DNA of 6,983 nucleotides from DATKYV01 sp035528275 (GCA_035528275.1 DATKYV010000375.1:1-6983), one strand, 5' to 3'; counted from the first letter of the stretch, positions 1 through 5,274 are shown. Made by a program: numbers and translations. The notes: generated by a model from the letters alone, not told the origin.

Positions 1-554
1 ACGCTCACCGTTCCGGCGTGGGCGTTCGAAGTGTAGATGCGCTTGCCGTCGTGCGTGATGGCCAGCATGTGGGACTCGGGCTGGCCGGTGGGCAGCGTGG
101 CCACAACCCTGTTGGTGCGCGGATTGATGACGCTGATGGAATTTGTGAGCTCGGTGGTGACGTAGAGCAGGCCCTTGGGTCCGAACTTCGCGTCGTGGGG
201 CCGGGTGGGTTTGCCGAAATCAATCGTTGCTACTCGATGGCGCGCGGTGATGTCGATGACGTGAATGGTGTGGCCGTCCGAGCCCGGCATGCCGACTCCC
301 GAATCTCCGTAAATGGGCACATAGGCCAAACGCCCGTCGGGCGATGCAGTCACTTCGTGTCCCGTGACATCCACGGCCACGGTCGCCACTTCCTCACCGG
401 ATTCCGGATCGACGATGCCCAGCGTGTGATCGTACTTGTTGGCCACGAGCAACATGCCGCGAGCGTGAGCGGGATCTCCGGCCTTGGCGGCCCGCAAGGG
501 CAGCAGCATCGCGGCGAGCACAAAAACCGTAATCCAGACTCGTTCACGCACCAT
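1..554 (-). CDS. Exported YVTN-type beta-propeller protein, N-terminal part (runs off window)
   Basis: About 184 codons are visible and the frame is open to the window edge, so the C-terminus is missing. ATG at 554 is chosen because a GGAGGA site (559-564) lies 4 bases upstream. Residues 1-26 look like a Sec signal peptide: MVRER, then a hydrophobic core, then RAAKA before GDP (probable cleavage after AKA). Repeated blade-like units follow at about 35-61, 67-113, 119-157 and from 161. They share patterns such as LLVANKYDHTLGIVDP, SPDGRLAYV, GLLYVTTELTNSISVI and DGKRIYTSNAHAGTVS, which match the YVTN/40-residue beta-propeller repeat. In this family such proteins are periplasmic or extracellular and bind partners or metals; no catalytic residue is evident and the substrate is unknown. 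It lies 110 bases downstream of the DUF971 gene on the same strand, so it may be co-transcribed or have its own promoter. The fold is fairly certain, the role is not. Confidence 0.85.
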   Translation of the reverse strand, partial: MVRERVWITVFVLAAMLLPLRAAKAGDPAHARGMLLVANKYDHTLGIVDPESGEEVATVAVDVTGHEVTASPDGRLAYVPIYGDSGVGMPGSDGHTIHVIDITARHRVATIDFGKPTRPHDAKFGPKGLLYVTTELTNSISVINPRTNRVVATLPTGQPESHMLAITHDGKRIYTSNAHAGTVS

Positions 555-579
555 TAATTCCTCCGATGTTCGAGCGCGT

Positions 580-591
580 CACGCTAGCGTG
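580..591. repeat. 12-base perfect palindrome upstream of the beta-propeller gene
   Basis: CACGCTAGCGTG is its own reverse complement. It sits 25 bases upstream of the ATG at 554, just before the Shine-Dalgarno site. This position would suit an operator or a small 5' leader hairpin. I see no convincing -35/-10 pair next to it, so a regulatory role is only inferred. Confidence 0.4.
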
Positions 592-664
592 GCGCCGAAT
601 TCGATTTCTTCCCGCTCTGAATTGCGGTCCCAGTGGTCACCAGCCGCAACTCGAAGAAGATTCC

Positions 665-1003
665 TCATCCGCCCTGGCGCATCCGGGCGCACTCCTCGCA
701 AGGGCAGGACTGACGCAGGAAATCGAAAGAGTAGATTCCGCTCGAGTGACCGTCGTTCCAGAAAATCTGCAAAGCATATCTGCCCACCAGCTCGGCGCGC
801 TCGGGTTTCAAAGGTTTGACTCCGAGCATGGGAAAGGGAGAAGCCGCCGGCGAGCTGGGTGGTCCCATCTCCGAGCACGTCGCGCACGGGCACCGGCCGC
901 GCAGGTAACGGTAGGGATATGCGCTCTGGTGGCCGTCCGTCCATTCGATGGTGATTGTATCGTTTGCGCCCGCGAGCTTGATGGTCTTCGGACTGGCATT
1001 CAA
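665..1003 (-). CDS. DUF971 (GBBH-like N-terminal domain) protein, Mrp partner
   Basis: A 112-residue protein made almost entirely of one DUF971 domain, the Cys/His metal-binding domain also found at the N-terminus of gamma-butyrobetaine hydroxylase and the C-terminus of plant HCF101. Visible motifs are WTDGH (21-25), LRGRCPCATC (34-43), WNDGH (82-86), SGIYS (88-92) and LRQSCPCEEC (96-105). The two halves resemble each other (about 17-43 and 78-105), each running W-x-D-G-H to L-R-x-x-C-P-C-x-x-C. There is no ATG at the natural start. I chose TTG at 1003, which has GGAG (1014-1017) 10 bases upstream; an in-frame ATG at 1117 would overlap mrp by about 100 bases and add unconserved sequence. It begins 7 bases after the mrp stop, so the two are surely one operon. 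A role in Fe-S cluster carriage or target choice together with Mrp is inferred from this linkage and from HCF101; it has not been shown for this protein. Confidence 0.85.
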   Translation of the reverse strand: MNASPKTIKLAGANDTITIEWTDGHQSAYPYRYLRGRCPCATCSEMGPPSSPAASPFPMLGVKPLKPERAELVGRYALQIFWNDGHSSGIYSFDFLRQSCPCEECARMRQGG

Positions 1004-1010
1004 CGTCGGC

Positions 1011-2078
1011 TTACTCCAGGTTGATGACCTGCGGCACTTCAGTATTCGCAATGCTGATCTGTGCCGCCAGCGCTCCGGCGATATCCTGAAAAGCCTTGCC
1101 GCAATGCGTGGTCTCATCGAGGGCCACAGGTTTGCCGCCGTCGCTCTGGATTCTGACGTTCATGTCGAGCGGAATTTCGCCCAGAAAAGGGAAGCCGAGA
1201 TTAGCGGCCACGCCGCGCGCCCCGCCGTGCCCGAAGATCTCTTCGCGATGCCCACACTCCGGACAGACGTAATAGCTCATGTTCTCCACCAGGCCGAGGA
1301 TGGGCACCTTGAGTTTCTGGAACATGGCGATAGCTTTGGACGCCACGGTCAGCGCCAAGTCCTGCGGCGTGGAGACAATCAACGCGCCGGTGAGCGGAAT
1401 GGTCTGCGAAAGGCTCAGCTGGATGTCACCGGTTCCCGGCGGCAGATCCATAATCAGGTAGTCGAGCTCGCCCCAACGTACTTCGCCGAGAAACTGCTGG
1501 ATCGTCTTGTGGAGCATCGGTCCGCGCCAGATCACCGCCTCGCCCTTGGGCAGGAAGTAGGCCATGGAAATGATCTTGATGCCATAGGCGACGGGTGGCT
1601 CGATCTTTCCTTCCACGACGCTCGGTTGCTCGTTCCCGCCCATGAGGATGGGAACGCTCGGACCGTAGACGTCCGTATCCATCAGCCCGACCTTCGCCCC
1701 GCTGCGCATCAACGCCACGGCCAGGTTGGCGGCCACGGTGGACTTGCCCACGCCGCCCTTGCCGCTCGCCACCGCCACGGTGTTCTTCACCTGGGGAATC
1801 AAGGGACCCTTCCCGACGTGCCCCGAGGTCACCTGCGAGGTCATGCGCACCTCGACGTTCTTCACGCCGAGGACTTCCACCGCCTGCTTGGCGCTCGCCG
1901 CCAGTTGGTCTTTCACCGGACATGCCGGCGTCGTCAGTTGGATGGTGAATGAAACGCGGTCCTGCCCCACTTCGAGATCCTTCACGAATCCCAGTGAAAC
2001 GATGTCGCGGTGCAGATCCGGATCTTGAATGGCGCTGAGCGCGCGCAGAACATCTTGCGGGCTGATCTTTGAGCTCAT
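1011..2078 (-). CDS. mrp: Mrp/ApbC-type Fe-S cluster carrier ATPase with N-terminal DUF59 domain
   Basis: A 355-residue cytoplasmic P-loop protein of the Mrp/Nbp35/ApbC family, which binds a 4Fe-4S cluster as a dimer and passes it to apoproteins. Residues about 5-85 are a DUF59/MIP18 domain, with TPACP at 50-54 carrying the conserved Cys53. The deviant Walker A is at 104-114 (ASGKGGVGKST, Lys107 and Lys112). MDTDVYGP follows at 133-140, and Walker B with switch residues DLPPGTGD at 211-218. The cluster-binding CPEC is at 272-275, followed by EIFGHGG. The length is normal for the DUF59-bearing form. ATG at 2078 has AGGGAG (2084-2089) 5 bases upstream. Its own promoter lies at 2118-2146. The DUF971 gene follows after 7 bases, suggesting a joint role in Fe-S protein maturation. 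All key residues are present, so it should be functional. Confidence 0.97.
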   Translation of the reverse strand: MSSKISPQDVLRALSAIQDPDLHRDIVSLGFVKDLEVGQDRVSFTIQLTTPACPVKDQLAASAKQAVEVLGVKNVEVRMTSQVTSGHVGKGPLIPQVKNTVAVASGKGGVGKSTVAANLAVALMRSGAKVGLMDTDVYGPSVPILMGGNEQPSVVEGKIEPPVAYGIKIISMAYFLPKGEAVIWRGPMLHKTIQQFLGEVRWGELDYLIMDLPPGTGDIQLSLSQTIPLTGALIVSTPQDLALTVASKAIAMFQKLKVPILGLVENMSYYVCPECGHREEIFGHGGARGVAANLGFPFLGEIPLDMNVRIQSDGGKPVALDETTHCGKAFQDIAGALAAQISIANTEVPQVINLE

Positions 2079-2117
2079 GAAAACTCCCTGAATCTGGCGG
2101 AAGCCGCTGAACGTTCA

Positions 2118-2146
2118 ATTTTCAGGGCACTTCCACGGTTTGTCAA
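2118..2146 (-). promoter_or_regulatory. Sigma70-type promoter of mrp
   Basis: On the minus strand a perfect TTGACA (-35, 2146-2141) is followed by a 17-base spacer and GAAAAT (-10, 2123-2118; 4 of 6 consensus bases). Transcription would start near 2111, giving a leader of about 33 bases to the mrp ATG with its AGGGAG site. The spacing and position are ideal. The prediction is by eye only. Confidence 0.7.
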
Positions 2147-2214
2147 ACTTTTCCCTTTCAAGCCGACTCGACACCCCACACCTTCATTATGCTTGCTGTG
2201 GAGATGGGAGGCAA

Positions 2215-2274
2215 CGACCTAGGTCGAGGTGCTTGAGTGCCACGAGGCGATCGCCAGTGACCGGAGCGCGCGCT
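2215..2274. repeat. Three short perfect palindromes in the cbs-mrp intergenic region
   Basis: Three self-complementary sites lie within 60 bases downstream of the cystathionine beta-synthase stop: CGACCTAGGTCG (2215-2226), GGCGATCGCC (2246-2255) and AGCGCGCGCT (2265-2274). None is followed by a T-run on the minus strand, so they do not look like a standard intrinsic terminator. They could be protein-binding sites, a weak structured 3' end, or chance in GC-rich DNA. The middle one contains GCGATCGC, an abundant motif in some genomes. Confidence 0.35.
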
Positions 2275-2285
2275 GCGTTGTTCGC

Positions 2286-3674
2286 TCAACTCGCCTGTTC
2301 GACGAGACGGGTAATGGCGTGAAGCAGGTCGTATTTCGTCAGGATTTCGTAGCGCCCTTCGCTCATGTCGACGAACACTGCGGGGCAATCCCGGGTGATG
2401 CACTGGGTCACCTGATCGATGGCGGCGGCTGCGGGAACGACGGGGAACGGCGCGCCCATCACTTCGCGGACGACCAACTTCTTCAGGTCTTTGCCTTCCA
2501 GCGCCAGGCTCAGGATCTCATCCTCGTAGAGCGATCCGACGGGCGCGCCGCCTTCGAAGACCGGCAATTGCGAGAAGTCATTGGACTGCATGCGCTCGAG
2601 CGCCAGGGCGACGGTGTCGGAGGGGGCCGCGGCCACCAGCGCCAGCGACTGTCCGGCGTCGGTCTTGGCCTGGACGATTTCCGCGGCGGTCAGCGCGACG
2701 GGAGGTTCGAGATAGCGGTTATCCCTCATCCATTCGTTGTTGTAGACCTTGCTCAGGTAGCGCAGCCCCGTATCAGGAAGGAAGACCACCATGAAGTCGT
2801 TTTCGGTCAGCGTGGGCATCAGGCGCACCGCCGCGGCGATGGCCGATCCCGCCGAGCCCCCCGCGAAGATGCCTTCCTGGCGGGCCAGGCGTCTCGTCCA
2901 GAGGAACGATTCCTTGTCGGTCACCTGGATAGCGTCGTCGATGACGCTGAAATCCAGCGTCGCCGGGAAAATGTCCTCGCCGATGCCTTCCACTTTGTAA
3001 GTCTCGGCCTTGCCCACCGTCCCATGGTGGAAGAATTCGTAGAGCAGCGAGCCGACCGGATCGACGCCGATAATCTTCACCTCGGGTTTCATCTCTTTCA
3101 GGTAACGGCCCACGCCGGTAATCGTTCCGCCGGTGCCCATGCCGCAAACAAAATGCGTGATGCGCCCTTCGGTGTCTTTCCAGATTTCCGGCCCCGTGGT
3201 TTTGTAGTGCGAATCGGGATTCCCGGGGTGCTCGTACTGGTTGGGATGGTAGGCGTTGGGGATTTCGCGCGTGAGCTTTTCGGCTACGGCGTAGTAGCTG
3301 CGCGGGTCGTCCGGAGCGACGGCCGTCGGGCAGACGATGACTTCGGCGCCCACAGCCTTCAGCAGGTCGACTTTTTCTTTGGACTGCTTGTCGGTCATGG
3401 TGAAGACCACCTTGTAGCCTCGCACCGCGGCCAGCAGCGCCAGCCCCATGCCCGTGTTTCCGGAGGTGCCTTCGACGATGGTGCCGCCCGGCTTGAGCAG
3501 ACCCTCGCGTTCGGCGCGGTCGATCATTTCAATGACGATGCGGTCCTTCACGCTCCCGCCGGGATTGAGGTAGTCGCACTTGACGTAGACGGGGGCTTTT
3601 GAGCCGCGCGCGATCCGATTCAGTTTCACCAGCGGCGTGTGGCCGATGGCTTCCAGAATGTTGTTGTAGCGCAT
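2286..3674 (-). CDS. cbs: Cystathionine beta-synthase with C-terminal CBS-domain pair
   Basis: A 462-residue PLP enzyme predicted to condense serine and homocysteine to cystathionine (first step of transsulfuration). Residues about 1-315 are the fold-type II catalytic core. NPGGSVKDR at 37-45 contains Schiff-base Lys43; TSGNTG at 70-75 binds substrate; GMGTGGT at 178-184 binds the PLP phosphate; GGSAGS at 272-277 should contact the pyridine ring; FLPDTG lies at 298-303. The stretch YKVEGIGEDIFPATLD (226-241) resembles true cystathionine beta-synthases more than O-acetylserine sulfhydrylases. Two CBS domains (about 332-391 and 402-457) form a likely regulatory Bateman module. The heme-binding N-terminal extension of animal enzymes is absent. 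ATG at 3674 is preferred because the predicted -10 box lies 33 bases upstream; an in-frame TTG at 3719 would lie upstream of that box. The Shine-Dalgarno match is poor. No cystathionine gamma-lyase is in the window. A cysteine synthase with CBS domains is the less likely alternative. Confidence 0.95.
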   Translation of the reverse strand: MRYNNILEAIGHTPLVKLNRIARGSKAPVYVKCDYLNPGGSVKDRIVIEMIDRAEREGLLKPGGTIVEGTSGNTGMGLALLAAVRGYKVVFTMTDKQSKEKVDLLKAVGAEVIVCPTAVAPDDPRSYYAVAEKLTREIPNAYHPNQYEHPGNPDSHYKTTGPEIWKDTEGRITHFVCGMGTGGTITGVGRYLKEMKPEVKIIGVDPVGSLLYEFFHHGTVGKAETYKVEGIGEDIFPATLDFSVIDDAIQVTDKESFLWTRRLARQEGIFAGGSAGSAIAAAVRLMPTLTENDFMVVFLPDTGLRYLSKVYNNEWMRDNRYLEPPVALTAAEIVQAKTDAGQSLALVAAAPSDTVALALERMQSNDFSQLPVFEGGAPVGSLYEDEILSLALEGKDLKKLVVREVMGAPFPVVPAAAAIDQVTQCITRDCPAVFVDMSEGRYEILTKYDLLHAITRLVEQAS

Positions 3675-3707
3675 GGAGACACCGTTTCGAGGATTGACAG
3701 CAGGGCG

Positions 3708-3713
3708 ATTATA
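3708..3713 (-). promoter_or_regulatory. TATAAT -10 box of the cystathionine beta-synthase gene
   Basis: The minus strand reads TTATAATCG here, a perfect TATAAT. It lies 33 bases upstream of the ATG at 3674, which would give a leader of about 27 bases. I find no good TTGACA-like -35 at 16-18 bases, so the promoter may be activator-dependent. The box supports the ATG at 3674 over the in-frame TTG at 3719. Confidence 0.5.
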
Positions 3714-3744
3714 ACCCAACGATGGCGGCCAGCACGGTCGCTCT

Positions 3745-3766
3745 TTGGAGACATGCAGTCATCCAA
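3745..3766. repeat. Bulged inverted repeat upstream of the cbs promoter
   Basis: TTGGA-GAC, a 5-base loop ATGCA, then GTC-A-TCCAA: eight pairs with one bulged A. It lies about 30 bases upstream of the predicted cbs -10 box, a place where an activator could bind. It is short enough that chance is possible. Confidence 0.3.
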
Positions 3767-3843
3767 GCCTGGGCTCAAGTGTTGGGAAGGACAGCCGAGT
3801 TGGCCAAAGGGTTCGTATTACAGGGAAACTTATGGCTTGACAT

Positions 3844-3866
3844 CTAGCTCCTCGGGATTAAGCTAG
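3844..3866. repeat. Inverted repeat 1 of a three-hairpin cluster
   Basis: CTAGCT (3844-3849) and AGCTAG (3861-3866) form a perfect 6-base-pair stem around an 11-base loop. It directly abuts the next inverted repeat with no bases between them. Confidence 0.5.
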
Positions 3867-3885
3867 GCGATATCAAGCATATCGC
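3867..3885. repeat. Inverted repeat 2 of a three-hairpin cluster
   Basis: GCGATAT (3867-3873) and ATATCGC (3879-3885) form a perfect 7-base-pair stem with a 5-base loop (CAAGC). It begins at the base after repeat 1 and is separated from repeat 3 by 6 bases (AACAAA). Confidence 0.6.
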
Positions 3886-3891
3886 AACAAA

Positions 3892-3913
3892 ATGTCGGCG
3901 AGCATGCCGACAT
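3892..3913. repeat. Inverted repeat 3 of a three-hairpin cluster, possible minus-strand terminator
   Basis: ATGTCGGC (3892-3899) and GCCGACAT (3906-3913) form a perfect 8-base-pair stem with a 6-base loop. On the minus strand the stem is followed by TTTGTT, a weak U-run, so this could end leftward transcripts before they reach the cbs promoter. On the plus strand there is no T-run after it, so it is not a rightward terminator. Confidence 0.55.
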
Positions 3914-3997
3914 GACGCGGGGGGTTTGCGGCGCTCTTGAGGTGGTCGAATGCCTTGTGGCCGTTAGGGATAGTGGCTTTGGGGCAGAAACCAGAAA

Positions 3998-4025
3998 TTA
4001 ACCAAGTGGGTTGATTACCTATATA
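3998..4025 (+). promoter_or_regulatory. Weak candidate promoter of the nuclease gene
   Basis: TTAACC (3998-4003), a 16-base spacer and TATATA (4020-4025) each match sigma70 consensus at 4 of 6 positions. The start site would be near 4032, about 30 bases before the coding start. This is the best A/T-rich site in the upstream region, but the match is modest. Confidence 0.3.
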
Positions 4026-4063
4026 GAGGCTGACGGCAGATACGCCGAGCCGATGCGAGGTGG

Positions 4064-4867
4064 ATGGTGGCCATCAATACTCCTTCAATTCGCGGGCAGA
4101 TGCGCAAGGTCCTGCCCTTCCTCATACAAGCCCAAGAACAGAGTCTCAATGAGGCTGATACGGTACGCCGCGTCGTAAAGGTCCTTTCGGAAGTGCTGGG
4201 CTATGACGACATGAACGAAATTACCCGAGAGACCGTTATTAAAGGGAAGTACGTCGATATCGGGATCAAACTTGATGGTGTTCTCCGCTTGTTGGTTGAA
4301 GTGAAGGCCGCAGGAACACCCTTAAGGGATCGTCATATCGACCAGGCGAGATCATACGCCGCCGAAGGCAACATCCGTTGGGTGGTGCTTACAAATGGGA
4401 CGGTTTGGCATCTCTACCATTTAACGTTCGAGGAGGGTATTGAACACGATTTAGTCTTTTCCATCGATGTTGCCGGAGATGACTTCGACAACGCCGCAGA
4501 CCTTCTCGCTGTCCTGCATAGAGATAGTGTTCGAAAAGACCTTCATGAGGAACTTTGGAGGATGCGCACAGCTTTGAGTCCGCAGTCCATGGGAAGGACG
4601 TTATTCACTGAGAATGTCATCCGTTTGATTCGGAGAGAACTGCGAAGGGCAGAAGGTATCAGCATTGATGAAGAAGATCTGGTCGCAGGCATCAAGAACC
4701 TATTCTCGATAGAGGCCCGCGAGCAAATGGGACCTATTAAGATAAGGAGGCGCAAGAGAAAGAGGACCAGCAGCGCCCGGGAAGTCAAGACTCAGGAGCA
4801 GGGGCATCCGGAAGAAGGCGGGGCTGAAAGCGAGGAGGAGACTGAAATGAATAAAGATGGCCCATAA
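4064..4867 (+). CDS. Orphan HsdR-N-like (type I restriction R subunit N-terminal) PD-(D/E)XK nuclease-domain protein
   Basis: A 267-residue protein. Residues about 13-160 resemble the N-terminal nuclease domain of type I restriction R subunits: an N-terminal helix with Glu30, LGYD at 45-48, then Asp65 in VDIGI, Glu79-x-Lys81 in VEVKA (the PD-(D/E)XK core), and Gln94/Tyr98 in a Q-A-R-S-Y motif. NGTVWHLYHL (111-120) is the typical strand after the core. A helical region (160-215) follows, then a tail that is first strongly basic (RRRKRKR, 228-234) and then acidic (EEGGAESEEETE, 250-261). The SF2 helicase of a full HsdR, about 1000 residues, is absent, and no HsdM or HsdS is in the window. The start is uncertain: GAGGTGG directly abuts ATG 4064, so GTG 4067 is better spaced, and ATG 4100 is a third option. 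Base composition is lower than in the neighbours (25 and 29 G/C of 60 in two lines), suggesting transfer. A DNA-directed defence or regulatory role is inferred only. Confidence 0.8.
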   Translation: MVAINTPSIRGQMRKVLPFLIQAQEQSLNEADTVRRVVKVLSEVLGYDDMNEITRETVIKGKYVDIGIKLDGVLRLLVEVKAAGTPLRDRHIDQARSYAAEGNIRWVVLTNGTVWHLYHLTFEEGIEHDLVFSIDVAGDDFDNAADLLAVLHRDSVRKDLHEELWRMRTALSPQSMGRTLFTENVIRLIRRELRRAEGISIDEEDLVAGIKNLFSIEAREQMGPIKIRRRKRKRTSSAREVKTQEQGHPEEGGAESEEETEMNKDGP

Positions 4868-5246
4868 TGATGCACCCGAACATGTCCACGAATTGTCGAG
4901 TCAGCGCACTTGACCTGCCCACTTGTCTGCAATCACTTCCAAGCCCTTCCGGGTTCCTCCAACCTGCAATCTCCTCCTACCCCCCGCACTCTCGCCCGCG
5001 TGATTGCGATTCCGTGTGAGAGAACGCCCTGCGTAAGGTTACGAAGAGACACCGCCAGCTACCGGGCGCGGGCAACGACCATGGAGAGGTCTTCCGCGCC
5101 TGCTTTGTCACTCGCCGCCGGCGGTGGGACCTCCCAGGGTTCGCCACGGCGCGCCAATTCCTGGAGCAAGGGGAGGTCGGCGGGGAGCGGCTCGAACCGC
5201 GGCACGCGGCAATGGAGGAAGTTTTGGCATGGCGATGACGCCGCCC
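4868..5246. other. Gene-poor stretch between the nuclease gene and the permease promoters
   Basis: I see no confident gene in these roughly 380 bases. Bases 4950-5000 are pyrimidine-rich on the plus strand. A short repeat CGTAA-GG-TTACG lies at 5032-5043. A 50-codon plus-strand ORF at 4867-5019 starts with a TAATG overlap with the nuclease stop but codes for an unremarkable Pro/Ser-rich peptide. On the minus strand a frame ending at 5059 has coding-like third-position GC and is listed separately. The stretch may contain the right edge of the acquired segment and a decayed gene. Confidence 0.5.
5059..5205 (-). pseudogene. Possible small or decayed ORF read from the leftward promoter
   Basis: On the minus strand a frame is open from the stop at 5250-5248 to a TAG at 5061-5059. 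From GTG 5205 it gives 48 residues that look protein-like: RFEPLPADLPLLQEL near the start, RGEPWEVPPP in the middle, DLSMVVARAR at the end. Third codon positions are mostly G or C, as in real genes nearby. No Shine-Dalgarno site precedes the GTG. An ATG at 5230 lies in another frame (MPKLPPLPR at its start), so a frameshift joining the two is conceivable. I do not recognise a family. It may be a small protein, the tail of a broken gene, or chance. Confidence 0.25.
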
Positions 5247-5274
5247 ATTATACTCCCGGGCGATGAATGGTCAT
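5247..5274 (-). promoter_or_regulatory. Leftward promoter, divergent from the permease promoter
   Basis: On the minus strand ATGACC (5274-5269; 4 of 6 consensus) is followed by a 16-base spacer and a perfect TATAAT (5252-5247). A transcript would start near 5240 and run left into the short ORF ending at 5059. Its -35 lies inside the palindrome at 5269-5279. Confidence 0.45.

Larger units (their letters stand above)
3720..4063. other. Intergenic region with hairpins between cbs and the nuclease gene
   Basis: No credible protein-coding frame, tRNA or rRNA is visible in these 344 bases. An open frame entering from the left on the plus strand is only the antisense of cbs. Composition drops compared with the flanking housekeeping genes (29 G/C of 60 at 3841-3900). 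The region holds one bulged hairpin near the cbs promoter, a run of three perfect inverted repeats, and a weak rightward promoter, each listed separately. It is probably the left flank of an acquired segment. Confidence 0.6.

Noticed and set aside
579..664. Frame continuing past the DUF971 stop toward the beta-propeller gene
   Set aside because: It gives only about 20 more codons with no conserved motif, and DUF971 already ends at its natural boundary, so stop read-through is not supported.
948..1952. A 334-codon open frame on the plus strand
   Set aside because: It is antisense to mrp and the DUF971 gene, whose minus-strand products have full family motifs. Its His/Arg-rich product is the usual shadow of a GC-rich gene.
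2229..3602. A 457-codon open frame on the plus strand
   Set aside because: It lies opposite the cystathionine beta-synthase gene. The length comes from third-position GC bias; the product shows no recognisable domain.
3694..3699. Perfect TTGACA on the plus strand near the cbs start
   Set aside because: No -10 box lies 16-18 bases downstream; the A/T-rich TATAAC is only about 10 bases away, and the minus-strand TATAAT explains the site better.
5188..5202. T-arm-like sequence GGTTCGAGCC on the minus strand
   Set aside because: The loop is one base short, and no acceptor stem, anticodon arm or D arm can be built around it, so it is not a tRNA.
4910..5266. A 118-codon plus-strand open frame after the nuclease gene
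   Set aside because: Low-complexity Ser/Arg/Pro-rich product, no Shine-Dalgarno site, and it overlaps the better-looking minus-strand frame and the leftward promoter.
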